Of a stretch of 64,000 nt of DNA, positions 17,657-26,231 are shown in pieces. The notes under the pieces are model-generated. The model was not told the origin of the DNA. It ran no database searches and was given only the letters and a program-made list of their open reading frames with translations. How positions within the stretch are numbered: position 1 is the stretch's first letter; each line of letters begins with the position of its first letter. Source of the DNA: Sphingomonadales bacterium EhC05 (lineage in GTDB: Bacteria; Pseudomonadota; Alphaproteobacteria; Sphingomonadales; Sphingomonadaceae). The translations under genes and the position numbers were made by a program. The stretch lies in assembly GCA_001650955.1 (NCBI GenBank), contig LXYP01000006.1, positions 169,244 through 233,243 of the forward strand, read 5' to 3'.

Positions 17657-18682
17657 TTATTCAGAAACTTTCCTAAACGGCACGGAAACGGTACAAATAT
17701 TGCCATAGCCCCCGTGGGCTTCGATATATTGCAACAGGGAAGGGCTATAGCTCGCGAGATATTCATAGGCCGGCTGATCGGCCAGCGGCAGGCTGCTTGC
17801 CAGGCGAATCGATTCAATCTCGATATATTGCGACTTGTCGTCATAGAAACCGCCCGGCGCGGTGCCCAGCGGCAGGTTCGTCAGATGTTCGAGACCGTCA
17901 ATCACCCGCCCGACCATGCCAAATGTCGTATCGAGATTGCGCGCAGCCTCGCCGGTAATCACCGACATTTCCGTGCCGCTCCCGGTGTCGGGCGGATCAT
18001 AATGGGCGGGCGATAACGATCCGCGACAGGTGATCGGAAAGGCTTTGCCGTCTGTGTCACTGCCGATTGGCCAGCCGCCGCCAAAGCCGACTTCCGTCGC
18101 CCCGCCATTTTCATAGATCATCTGCATCAGCGGCTGGATTTTGCTGCCCTGATATTGATTGCTATAGTCGACGGCGGCTTTCAAGGCCGCCATATCGACG
18201 TCGCGCCTGGCACCCAGGGCGGCGTTATAATATTCACTCTCGGGCACGGTTTCGAGATTCTCGGGCATCTTCTTGATATCGGGATTGCCGCCAAATTGGG
18301 TGACGAAATTCTTGGCGACGCGGTAGATTTTGGTGCCATCCCACCAGCCCGATGCCGCCAGCTTGCGGACATTGCGGACATGGCCGCCGGAATATTTGGC
18401 GGGCAGCAGCTGGATGACCGCCTGACGCGGATTGCCCTTTGCGTCATCGGGCAAGGTGAAGATCATCAGTTCATGGAGTGGAATCGGTAGCCAATGTTCG
18501 ACCGGCGCGGCAGCCAGAATGTCTGCGGGCGATAGCTCTACCTCGGCGTCCTGCGCATTTGCCGGCGAGGGCAGATGGAGCATCAACAATATCGCCAAAA
18601 ATAGGCGTGCCGATGAGGCGGACCAGCTGGTGAAATGCCGCCCGATGGGAACAGGCGAGGGCCAATATCGGTTTTTCATCAT
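17657..18682 (-). CDS. Periplasmic cyclophilin-type peptidylprolyl isomerase (copy 1)
   Basis: The 341-residue protein has a signal peptide (SARLFLAILLMLHLPSPANAQ) and a divergent cyclophilin domain with long insertions. AVIQLLPAKYSGGHVRNVRKLAASGWWDGTKIYRVAKNFVTQFGG aligns to the cyclophilin core, with the catalytic Arg in YRV. TTFGMVGRVIDGLEHLTNLP matches the end of the domain. The C-terminus has Cys in GYGNICTVSVPFRKVSE. The upstream site AAAGGAGG is a perfect Shine-Dalgarno. A paralogue follows upstream (18877-19878). It is probably a periplasmic folding factor; the insertions are unlike standard cyclophilins. Confidence 0.82.
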   Translation of the reverse strand: MMKNRYWPSPVPIGRHFTSWSASSARLFLAILLMLHLPSPANAQDAEVELSPADILAAAPVEHWLPIPLHELMIFTLPDDAKGNPRQAVIQLLPAKYSGGHVRNVRKLAASGWWDGTKIYRVAKNFVTQFGGNPDIKKMPENLETVPESEYYNAALGARRDVDMAALKAAVDYSNQYQGSKIQPLMQMIYENGGATEVGFGGGWPIGSDTDGKAFPITCRGSLSPAHYDPPDTGSGTEMSVITGEAARNLDTTFGMVGRVIDGLEHLTNLPLGTAPGGFYDDKSQYIEIESIRLASSLPLADQPAYEYLASYSPSLLQYIEAHGGYGNICTVSVPFRKVSE

Positions 18683-18876
18683 GCACCTCCTTTCGCGAAG
18701 CTGACAATCCTGACACAGTTCAAGGAAAGAAAATCTGTTCTATTGCCGCAGTGCTCGAAGCCCTGCAAAAGCCGGCGTGAAGGCGATATTGGGAAGCTGT
18801 TGTCCATGTCTTTAATCTATCCCCGTTCAACTATGTAGGAAAGCCGGTTTATGTCCCGTCCTGCGGTGGGAAAGCC

Positions 18877-19878
18877 TCACTCGCCGCTCACCCGCCGCAC
18901 CGGCACCGGAATATTGCAAATATCCGCGCCACCGGCTGGCTTGATAAAAAATGGATCGCGGCGATTGGCTCTGGCTTCTGCATATTGGGTGAATGTCTTG
19001 CTCTCGGTATTGAGATATTCAAATGCTGGAGATGAGCCTTCGGTCAGCGCATCGCCCATGCGGATCGATGTGATCGGGATGCGCTTGCTGGCGTCTGCAT
19101 AGAATCCCAGCTGGCCTTTGCCGCGTGGGAGGCTGGAGAGATGTTCGATGCCCTCGATGATCCGGCCGACGACGGCAATATTGCGATCAAGATGCCGCGG
19201 CGCATGGCCGATCACGGTATAAAGTTCGGCGCCGCTGCCGGTGTTTGGTGAGAGGTTGCGGCCGACGCCGACCATGGCATAGCAATGGATGGGTGCAACG
19301 CCTTCATCTGCAAAGCCAAATGGCCAACCGGCCATAAAGCTCGTCTCATTGATATAGGGATCTGTGCCATTGGTCGGGAAATAGTCGTCATTGGATGCTT
19401 GACTCACGATATGTGCTGCGATACCAGTGGTGATCATATCATCGGTCATTTGCGTCACATAATCACTCTCCGGCACCGTCTCCAAACCCTCAGGCAAAGC
19501 CTTCTGCTCTGTCTCTCCCGATTCCGGATTGTCGTAACCGGCATCGCCCCATTGCACGACATAATTGTCCTGCACCCGGTTGATGCTGGTGCCATCCCAG
19601 AATTTCGCCGCGGCGAGCTTGCGAATATTGCCAATCCAGCCTTGCGAGAACGGTGCGGGCATCAGCTGGATGACCACGCGGCGCGGCTCTCCCGCTGCAT
19701 CGGGCGCAAGGTCCATGACCAGCAGGTCGCTCGGTGCAATTGCCACCCATTCGCTGGCCGGAGCGGCATCGACGATCGCATTGGGGCTGGGAAATTCAGC
19801 TTTTTGGGTTTCTTGGGCCTGGAGAGGAGTAGTTACGGCCAGCGCCGCGAGTGATATTGTAACAGCCATTTTTCTCAT
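18877..19878 (-). CDS. Periplasmic cyclophilin-type peptidylprolyl isomerase (copy 2)
   Basis: The 333-residue paralogue of the neighbouring PPIase has a signal peptide (MAVTISLAALAVTTPLQAQ). RVVIQLMPAPFSQGWIGNIRKLAAAKFWDGTSINRVQDNYVVQWGD holds the catalytic Arg; NIAVVGRIIEGIEHLSSLPRG closes the domain. The C-terminal ADICNIPVPVRRVSGE parallels copy 1. Both have a ~70-residue insertion around ETVPESxY. Tandem duplication is the simplest explanation. The intergenic region between the copies is about 190 bases, so each could have its own promoter. Confidence 0.82.
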   Translation of the reverse strand: MRKMAVTISLAALAVTTPLQAQETQKAEFPSPNAIVDAAPASEWVAIAPSDLLVMDLAPDAAGEPRRVVIQLMPAPFSQGWIGNIRKLAAAKFWDGTSINRVQDNYVVQWGDAGYDNPESGETEQKALPEGLETVPESDYVTQMTDDMITTGIAAHIVSQASNDDYFPTNGTDPYINETSFMAGWPFGFADEGVAPIHCYAMVGVGRNLSPNTGSGAELYTVIGHAPRHLDRNIAVVGRIIEGIEHLSSLPRGKGQLGFYADASKRIPITSIRMGDALTEGSSPAFEYLNTESKTFTQYAEARANRRDPFFIKPAGGADICNIPVPVRRVSGE

Positions 19879-19895
19879 CGAAAATTCTCCCAGTT

Positions 19896-19967
19896 CCGTT
19901 CGCGCTGAGCTTGTCGAAGTGCAGCTATCGGTGCGCAGGGTCCTTCGACAGGCTCAGGACGAACGGG
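19896..19967. repeat. Dispersed repeat family A, full copy
   Basis: The left arm CCGTTCGCGCTGAGCTTGTCG and right arm CGACAGGCTCAGGACGAACGG are inverted complements separated by about 20 bases, giving an imperfect hairpin. It is located upstream of the second cyclophilin gene. This family recurs at 16355, 41978 (inside sufC), 52624 and, degraded, 53598. Confidence 0.85.
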
Positions 19968-20083
19968 TTTAGTGCTTTGAACTTACCCTAACCCCACACT
20001 ATCGCTTGCGAAAGCCCGTTTCCCGCATTAGGGAAGCGGCGCTGTCTGATATTCGACCAGATTCACGGGTCAGGCGGTTATGC

Positions 20084-20171
20084 GGAGTCGTGGCAGAGTG
20101 GTCGATCGCGCACGCTTGGAAAGCGTGTATAGGGCAACCTATCGAGGGTTCGAATCCCTCCGACTCCGCCA
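20084..20171 (+). tRNA. tRNA-Ser (GGA anticodon)
   Basis: The acceptor stem GGAGTCG pairs with CGACTCC (20161-20167), followed by discriminator G and an encoded CCA. The anticodon stem-loop ACGCTTGGAAAGCGT carries GGA, reading UCC/UCU serine codons. A long variable arm (GTATAGGGCAACCTATC) is typical of tRNA-Ser, and the T loop GGTTCGAATCC is standard. The total length is 88 bases including CCA. Confidence 0.96.
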
Positions 20172-20187
20172 TTTTCTGACACCCAAA

Positions 20188-21003
20188 TCACGTCACCGGG
20201 TGGCGCGTGCCCTTGGCGGGCGGGGTTTCGGGGGCTCCGGCGAAACATTGTGCGATTTCCATCCAGCGCTTGGCGGTGTCGCCAGTGGTTTCGATCGCCG
20301 TGTCACCGACATTGCGGGTCTGGGTGACGATCTGGGCGAATTCGACCGCGCTGCCGCGCACGATATTGTCATCCTGGGGGTCATTCCATTCCCAGATCGC
20401 GCCCGATGGCGCGGTGAGCTGGACGAAAGGTTTCGGCGCTGGCGGCTCCTCGCGGCGGTTGCGGAAGGTCCAGCCATAGGTCGTGACACCGAGATGGGCG
20501 ATATTGCGAATGCGATCGCCATCGGCGCGGTTTTTGCCCAGAATATCGAATATTTCCTGACCATGCGACCAGGTTTCCATCTGGCGGGCGATGATCTTGG
20601 ACTGGCTGCTCATATCCGGTCCGGCCCAGGCGACGCGGCTTTCCGGATCCGCAGCACCATAGGCTTTGGCCAGTCTTGGATAATAATCACAATAGGCATC
20701 GAACAGAGCCTTGCCGCGCACGCCATTTGCGTGGCTATCGATCCATTCATATTGGACCTCAACATGACCCTTGCCCGCTTTCATCGCAGCCATGATATCT
20801 CCGATGAATGCCTGAAAAGCCGGGGGATCCTCGAGCGTCATCAAAGCGGCGGCGTTCCAGATATGAAGGTGACCAATGACATCCTCGATCGTCCAGCTTT
20901 TGAACTGGGTCGTTGTTGCGAAAATGGCTTCATCCGAACCGGCCAGAGCCGCGGCAAGCGTATCGCTCTCCTGCTGAAAATCCTGTGCTTCCTGCATCAT
21001 CAT
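20188..21003 (-). CDS. TIGR03084-family metal-binding protein (DinB/MDMPI fold)
   Basis: The 271-residue protein resembles the TIGR03084 family, related to DinB and mycothiol-dependent maleylpyruvate isomerase. The helical bundle supplies metal-binding His residues (VIGHLHIW near residue 50 and METWSHGQEIFD near residue 150). The C-terminal half (RGSAVEFAQIVTQTRNVGDTAIETTG) is a sterol-carrier-like region. The start ATG at 21003 overlaps the stop of the AtuA gene (ATGA), and AAGGGG lies upstream, so it is coupled to AtuA. Its biochemical role is not known; context suggests acyclic terpenoid or branched acyl-CoA breakdown. Confidence 0.8.
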   Translation of the reverse strand: MMMQEAQDFQQESDTLAAALAGSDEAIFATTTQFKSWTIEDVIGHLHIWNAAALMTLEDPPAFQAFIGDIMAAMKAGKGHVEVQYEWIDSHANGVRGKALFDAYCDYYPRLAKAYGAADPESRVAWAGPDMSSQSKIIARQMETWSHGQEIFDILGKNRADGDRIRNIAHLGVTTYGWTFRNRREEPPAPKPFVQLTAPSGAIWEWNDPQDDNIVRGSAVEFAQIVTQTRNVGDTAIETTGDTAKRWMEIAQCFAGAPETPPAKGTRHPVT

Positions 21004-22829
21004 TCGATGTCCCCTTGAACTAGTCTGTCGGCCCATGCCGCCGGGATGGCGACAGGATGGGCGAGCAGAATCTGGCCATAGCCTTTGCCCTGCGCATCAT
21101 TGCGGATGCTGGAGATGCCGCCGCCGCCGAGCACCGCATCAATCAGGAAATTGATCGCGTGCGATCCCGGCAGATAATATTTCTCGATCGTCGCCGCCGC
21201 AGCGCCGCCTTCGACAAAATGGGCAAAGCGCTCGGCTACCGATGTGGTGCTGAGTGCCGACCAGATATAGGGCAGGAATTCAGGGTCGCGGGCGATGATG
21301 CCAATATTGGCCTTATTGCCTTTGTCTCCCGATCTGGCCCAGGCCAATGTGATCAGCGGCACTTCGACCATCGCTGCATCGGAGTCGGGCGCGGCCGGCG
21401 CGGCGGGTCGTGCGATGGCCGACGGATCAAAAGCCTGTCCGAGCGTGACGGCATAGTCGATCGGAACGCCCTCGCTATCAATCTGTATCCCGATCTCATT
21501 TTTTGGCGTCAAATAGGAAAACAGCCGCACCACCGGAGACGGCTTGGCGCGGGCGCCGGAAAAGCCGCTCAGACCGGGCGGCGTCGCCAGGCCCAGACCG
21601 GTCAGCTCGCGGAGGAGAATCGACAAGGCGGCGGCATCGGGATGTTTGGCCGCGATTTTGGCGACCACTTCACGCGGGCTGCTATCCGATCCGAAAGCGC
21701 CAAATTGGCTGTCCGCACCGATAATCTCGATGCTGGTTTCACTATAGTCGCCGAGATTATGACCGCGCAGCACTGTCTCTGCCCGCGCAAAAACATGTTC
21801 GGCAAATTTCTGGGCTTTTCGGGCGGCGTCGAATCCGTAGAAGCTGACCGTGGTTCCGCCGCGGAAGCCATCCGCATAGGTCAGGCAGGTCTTATAATGA
21901 TCGGGCGCGCCATGGCCTTTGGCGGGAGAGACAACGACCTTGTCCTGATCAATCTGGTCGATCGTCACTTTGGAAAAGTCGCAGATGACGTCGGGCAGAA
22001 AATAGGCCTGCGGATCGCCAATCTCGTAGAGCATCTGCTCGGATATCGTGCCGACCGAGACACAGCCGCCCGTGCCTTCCGGCTTGGTCACCGCAAAGGA
22101 GCCATCGGCCGAAACTTCCGCGATCGGATAGCCGATATTGGAAATATCCCCGGCCTCTTCCCAGTCGGTAAAATTGCCGCCGGTGGCCTGCGGACCGCAT
22201 TCCAAAATATGACCGATCAGGCTGCCGCTGGCGAGCAGATCAAAATCTTTCTCGCGCCATCCAAATTCATGGATGCAGGCGCCGAGGGTGACGGCGCTGT
22301 CGACGCAGCGGCCGGTAATGACGATATCCGCTCCCTCCGCCAGCGCGCGCGCGATCGGGAAGGCGCCAAGATAGGCGTTGATGCTGGCAATCTTGCTTTT
22401 GTCCGGGAAGGCCGCGCCGGTGAACATCTCTGAGGGACCCGCCGCTGCAATGGCATCCAGCTGATCCAATAGATTGTCACCGGTGATGACGGCGACCTTC
22501 AGATCCAGACCCAATTGCTTGATCGCCGCGCGCGCCGCCGCGCCGCAGGAGATCGGATTCACCCCGCCGGCATTGGCGATCAGCTTCACGCCCTTGGCCG
22601 CAATCGACGGACCATGCGGCTTCAGGACGGAGCTGATAAAATCGCCGGCAAATCCGCCTTGCGGGTCTTTCGCATAAGCGCGCGCCATGATCGACATCGT
22701 GATCTCGGCGAGATAATCATAGACGAGATAGTCGACGCCCGCTTCGAGAAGCTGCGGCGTCGCCATCGCGCTCTCACCCCAATAGCCGCTTGCGCCGCCA
22801 ATCCGGATGGTTTTTCCGGCTGTCGCCAT
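21000..22829 (-). CDS. AtuA family protein (DUF1446)
   Basis: The 609-residue protein starts IRIGGASGYWGESAMATPQLLEAGVDYLVYDYLAEITMSIM, the DUF1446 hallmark. It has ITGRCVDSAVTLG in the middle and the C-terminal AtuA-like ferredoxin-fold segment (PLITLAWARSGDKGNKANIGIIAR). In Pseudomonas, AtuA belongs to the acyclic terpene (citronellol/geraniol) utilisation set. The enzymatic activity of this protein is unproven. It is followed, with a 4-base overlap, by the TIGR03084 gene. The ATU carboxylase and AtuD/E genes are not in this window. Confidence 0.9.
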   Translation of the reverse strand: MATAGKTIRIGGASGYWGESAMATPQLLEAGVDYLVYDYLAEITMSIMARAYAKDPQGGFAGDFISSVLKPHGPSIAAKGVKLIANAGGVNPISCGAAARAAIKQLGLDLKVAVITGDNLLDQLDAIAAAGPSEMFTGAAFPDKSKIASINAYLGAFPIARALAEGADIVITGRCVDSAVTLGACIHEFGWREKDFDLLASGSLIGHILECGPQATGGNFTDWEEAGDISNIGYPIAEVSADGSFAVTKPEGTGGCVSVGTISEQMLYEIGDPQAYFLPDVICDFSKVTIDQIDQDKVVVSPAKGHGAPDHYKTCLTYADGFRGGTTVSFYGFDAARKAQKFAEHVFARAETVLRGHNLGDYSETSIEIIGADSQFGAFGSDSSPREVVAKIAAKHPDAAALSILLRELTGLGLATPPGLSGFSGARAKPSPVVRLFSYLTPKNEIGIQIDSEGVPIDYAVTLGQAFDPSAIARPAAPAAPDSDAAMVEVPLITLAWARSGDKGNKANIGIIARDPEFLPYIWSALSTTSVAERFAHFVEGGAAAATIEKYYLPGSHAINFLIDAVLGGGGISSIRNDAQGKGYGQILLAHPVAIPAAWADRLVQGDIE

Positions 22830-22837
22830 GGTTCAGC

Positions 22838-23218
22838 TCAGCCCATCTGGTGAATGGCACAGAGCTTATTGCCGTCCGGGTCGCGCAAATAAGCGAGATA
22901 GAGCTTCATTTGCGGATTATCACGGACGCCTGGAGGATCTTCAACGCTGGTTCCGCCAGCTGCAACACCGGCTTTATGCCACGCGTCGGCTTGCTCAGGA
23001 TTTTCCATCGCGAAACCGATGGTCATGCCGTTGCCGGCGGTTGCTTCCTTGCCATCAATCGGCGGTGTGACCATGAACGCGCCATCATTGTGGATATATA
23101 CAAGCCGGCCTTTGGGATCGCGGATGGCTTCGCGGCCACCGATGCTGGTGAACAGGGCATCATAGAAATTTTTGGACCGCTCAATATCGTTCGATCCAAC
23201 CATCATGTGACTATACAT
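22838..23218 (-). CDS. VOC family (glyoxalase-like) protein
   Basis: The 126-residue protein is a single vicinal-oxygen-chelate domain: MYSHMMVGSNDIERSKNFYDALFTSIGG at the start, MTIGFAMENPEQADAWHKAGVAAGG in the centre and YLAYLRDPDGNKLCAIHQ at the end. Family members bind metal and include glyoxalase I and glutathione-dependent enzymes. The start at 23218 removes an N-terminal tail that overlaps the previous gene. It lies immediately downstream of the glutathione-dependent formaldehyde dehydrogenase gene, so a role in glutathione adduct metabolism is possible. Confidence 0.85.
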   Translation of the reverse strand: MYSHMMVGSNDIERSKNFYDALFTSIGGREAIRDPKGRLVYIHNDGAFMVTPPIDGKEATAGNGMTIGFAMENPEQADAWHKAGVAAGGTSVEDPPGVRDNPQMKLYLAYLRDPDGNKLCAIHQMG

Positions 23219-23237
23219 ATTATTCTCCTGTCGGTTT

Positions 23238-24347
23238 CTAGAAGACGACGACGCTGCGAATGCTTTCTCCGGCATGCATCAGATCGAAGCCCGTGTTGAT
23301 TTCTTCCAGCGTTAGGGTGTGGGTGATCATCGGGTCAATGGCAATTTTGCCATCCATATACCAGTCGACAATTTTGGGAACATCCGTCCGGCCGCGCGCG
23401 CCGCCAAAGGCTGTTCCTTTCCAGACCCGGCCGGTGACCAGCTGGAAGGGCCGGGTTGCGATCTCCTTGCCGGCTTCGGCAACACCGATGATGATCGATT
23501 CGCCCCAGCCGCGGTGACAGGCTTCCAGCGCCGTGCGCATGACATCTGTATTGCCCGTACAGTCGAACGTATAATCCGCGCCACCGTCAGTCATCGCCAC
23601 GAGATGCTGGACCAGATCGCCGCTGACATCGCCGGGATTGACAAAATCGGTCATGCCGAATTTGCGACCCCAGGCTTCGCGATCCTTGTTGATATCAACG
23701 CCGATGATCTTGTTCGCGCCGACCATCTTTGCACCCTGGATCACATTCAGGCCGATGCCGCCCAGACCAAAGACAATGACATTGGCGCCCGGTTCGACCT
23801 TGGCCGTATTGGTGACCGCGCCGACCCCGGTGGTCACTCCGCAACCGATGTAGCAGCTTTTGTCAAAAGGGGCATCGCCGCGAATTTTGGCGACTGCGAT
23901 TTCCGGCAGGACGACGAAATTCGAGAATGTCGAACAGCCCATATAATGATAGATTGCCTCGCCCTTGTAGGACATGCGGCTGGTGCCGTCCGGCATCACG
24001 CCCTGTCCCTGGGTTTCGCGGATCGCGGTGCAGAGATTGGTCTTGCCGGACAGACAGCTTTTGCACTGACGGCATTCGGGCGTGTAGAGCGGGATGACAT
24101 GATCGTCGGGCTGGACGGAGGTCACGCCCGCGCCGACTTCGCGGACAATGCCGGCCCCCTCGTGACCGAGCACGCTGGGAAATTTGCCCTCGCTGTCGAG
24201 GCCATCCAAAGTATAGGCATCGGTATGGCAGATTCCGGTTGCCATGATTTCAACCAGCACTTCGCCGGCTTGCGGCCCTTCGAGATCGAGTTCGACAATC
24301 TCCAGTGGTCTTTTCGCTTCAAACGCAACGGCGGCGCGGGTTTTCAT
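23238..24347 (-). CDS. adhC: S-(hydroxymethyl)glutathione dehydrogenase / class III alcohol dehydrogenase
   Basis: The 369-residue zinc enzyme has GICHTDAYTLDG and LGHEGAGIVREVG (catalytic zinc ligands), CRQCKSCLSGKTNLC (four Cys of the structural zinc) and GLGGIGLNVIQGAKMVGANKIIGVDIN (NAD fold). Sequence and length match glutathione-dependent formaldehyde dehydrogenase (FrmA/AdhC), which oxidises S-hydroxymethylglutathione and reduces S-nitrosoglutathione. A separate S-formylglutathione hydrolase (FrmB) gene is absent. It is divergent from the SDR at 24426. Confidence 0.95.
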   Translation of the reverse strand: MKTRAAVAFEAKRPLEIVELDLEGPQAGEVLVEIMATGICHTDAYTLDGLDSEGKFPSVLGHEGAGIVREVGAGVTSVQPDDHVIPLYTPECRQCKSCLSGKTNLCTAIRETQGQGVMPDGTSRMSYKGEAIYHYMGCSTFSNFVVLPEIAVAKIRGDAPFDKSCYIGCGVTTGVGAVTNTAKVEPGANVIVFGLGGIGLNVIQGAKMVGANKIIGVDINKDREAWGRKFGMTDFVNPGDVSGDLVQHLVAMTDGGADYTFDCTGNTDVMRTALEACHRGWGESIIIGVAEAGKEIATRPFQLVTGRVWKGTAFGGARGRTDVPKIVDWYMDGKIAIDPMITHTLTLEEINTGFDLMHAGESIRSVVVF

Positions 24348-24425
24348 GGCAATATGTTCCTCAATCTGTATCAGTCGCGGACTGTAAACACAGGCAATAT
24401 TTATTCAAGCGGGACGGGAAGTGAA

Positions 24426-25190
24426 ATGGAACTGAAAGACAAAATCATCGTGATCACCGGCGGCGCCAGCGGAATTGGCGCAGCGATGGCGCGGCGCTTC
24501 GCCGCTGAAGGTGCAAAACATGTGGTCTGTGCCGATCGCGATCTTGCCGGCGCGCAAGCGGTTGCGGATGAAATTGGCGGGACGGCAATCGCAACTGATG
24601 TCGGGTTGAACGCCGATATTGTCGCGCTGATTGAAACGGTGGAATCCGATATCGGACCGATTGACCTGTTCGTTTCGAACGCCGGAATCGGTCTGGACGG
24701 CGGCGTGGAAACACCGGATGAAGGCTGGCAGCGAATCTGGGATATCAACGTCCAGGCGCATATTCGCGCGGCGCGGCTGCTGGTCCCGAAAATGCTCGCA
24801 CGCGGCGGCGGCTATATTTTGAGCACGGCCTCCGCGGCCGGCCTGCTCGCGCAAATCGGCTCCGCGCCTTATTCCGTGACCAAACATGCCGCCGTCAGTT
24901 TCGCGGAATGGCTCGCGATCACCCATGGCGCGGATGGCCTCAAGGTTTCGGTGCTTTGTCCGCAAGGCGTCGATACGCCAATGATTGCGGGAATGGACAC
25001 GGCAACGGTCGACAAGGACGGTCTCGTATCGCCTGAATTTGTCGCAGAGACGGTATTGGCAGCGATTCAAACAGAGCAGTTTCTGATCCTGCCGCATCCG
25101 AAAGTGGCCGACTATATGCAGTTTAAGGCCGGCGACCCCGACCGCTGGATCAAAGGCATGCAGCGCTGGCAGGCGAGCCTGGTCGACTAG
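24426..25190 (+). CDS. Short-chain dehydrogenase/reductase
   Basis: A 254-residue classical SDR: TGGASGIG (cofactor), CADRDLAGA with Asp that favours NAD, SNAG, the catalytic Ser in STASAAG, and YSVTKHA (Tyr, Lys). The C-terminal LPHPKVADYMQFKAGDPDRWIKGM is typical of a sphingomonad/actinobacterial SDR group tied to acyl-CoA and aromatic catabolism. It begins 79 bases from adhC on the opposite strand, so the two may share a regulatory region. The substrate is unknown. Confidence 0.87.
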   Translation: MELKDKIIVITGGASGIGAAMARRFAAEGAKHVVCADRDLAGAQAVADEIGGTAIATDVGLNADIVALIETVESDIGPIDLFVSNAGIGLDGGVETPDEGWQRIWDINVQAHIRAARLLVPKMLARGGGYILSTASAAGLLAQIGSAPYSVTKHAAVSFAEWLAITHGADGLKVSVLCPQGVDTPMIAGMDTATVDKDGLVSPEFVAETVLAAIQTEQFLILPHPKVADYMQFKAGDPDRWIKGMQRWQASLVD

Positions 25191-25293
25191 GCGGTGAAAC
25201 CGGCTTCCTAACAAAAATGGCATGACAAAATGGAGTGTTGGGCGACCTTGGTCGCGCGACTAACCTCTCCCCATAATAATAGGAGAGAGAATC

Positions 25294-26226
25294 ATGTCTT
25301 TGGTATCGGTAGTTGGCGCAACAGGTCGACAAGGTCTGGCCCAGATCAGGCAATTGGGCGCAACGGGGCATAAGGTCCGTGCGCTTTCGAGAAGTGAGAC
25401 TCCCGATCTTGGCGGTAGCAATATTGCCGATGAAAACCGCGTTTTTGATCTCTATGACGAGTCGACATGGGTGCCGGCATTTGAAGGTTCGGATGCCGTG
25501 TTTTACACCCATCCGTTGCAGGCCCGAGAAGACCGCGCGACCCTGACCGGGCGCATTGCTGCAGCCGCCAAAGAAGCGGGAACCGAGCGTTTTGTCTGGA
25601 ACACGTCCAGCTGGATTCCCGACAAGCCCGGCGATCCGTTCACCTATGGCAACAACACGGCGGCGATTAACAGTGTTTTCAGAACCGGCATGCCGGCGAC
25701 GGTTTTCGGCTCGGTGCTGTTCATGGACAATCTTTTGACCAATTGGGCGCGTCCATTTCTCGTTCACGAGGACCGTTATGTTTACGCGCACCAGCCGCAT
25801 CTTGAGGCCAACTGGATCAGTTTGGACGATGTCGGCAAATGCATGACCGCGGCATTGGATCGCCCGGACATGGAAGGCACCTGGATGAACATTGGTGGCC
25901 CGCAAAGATTCAAGCCAGTCGACACGGTGGCGGCATTGTCACGTATATTTGGCAAAGAAATCAAATATGATCCCTGCACGCCAGAGGAATTTGGTGAACT
26001 GCTGGTGGACGCCCTGGGTGATTCGATGGTTCCGGAAGCGCGCAAGGAATTTGCCGCCGGGATTGCCGCCTTCTACCATCACAATAATGATTCCCCGACG
26101 AGACCATTTTGCGTCAATTTCGATTATGTGCAGGAGCGTCTGCCAGAGGTTGAATTTGAGACAATGGACGAATGGGGTGTCCGCCAGGACTGGTCTGATG
26201 AGGCGCATCGTCCTTCGGCAGGATAG
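25294..26226 (+). CDS. NmrA-like NAD(P)-binding protein
   Basis: The 310-residue protein begins MSLVSVVGATGRQGLAQIRQLGATGHKVRALSRS, the glycine-rich NmrA/atypical SDR nucleotide site. It lacks the classic YxxxK pair at the usual place, as NmrA proteins do. VFYTHPLQAREDRATLTGRIAAAAKEAGTERFVWNTSSW follows the family pattern. Such proteins are either redox sensors or reductases. AGGAGAGAG lies before the ATG. The next SDR starts six bases downstream, so the two are co-transcribed. Confidence 0.82.
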   Translation: MSLVSVVGATGRQGLAQIRQLGATGHKVRALSRSETPDLGGSNIADENRVFDLYDESTWVPAFEGSDAVFYTHPLQAREDRATLTGRIAAAAKEAGTERFVWNTSSWIPDKPGDPFTYGNNTAAINSVFRTGMPATVFGSVLFMDNLLTNWARPFLVHEDRYVYAHQPHLEANWISLDDVGKCMTAALDRPDMEGTWMNIGGPQRFKPVDTVAALSRIFGKEIKYDPCTPEEFGELLVDALGDSMVPEARKEFAAGIAAFYHHNNDSPTRPFCVNFDYVQERLPEVEFETMDEWGVRQDWSDEAHRPSAG

Positions 26227-26231
26227 ATAGT

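Noticed and set aside
20084-20171. tRNA-Ser as an integration site
   Set aside because: No integrase, flanking direct repeat of the tRNA 3' end or foreign DNA is adjacent; the following genes look native.
21057-22433. 458-codon open frame opposite the AtuA gene
   Set aside because: Antisense shadow; the AtuA frame has strong family motifs.
23319-24425. Long upstream extension of the SDR at 24426
   Set aside because: The extension runs antisense through adhC and would fuse unrelated sequence to the SDR; the ATG at 24426 gives a normal SDR N-terminus.
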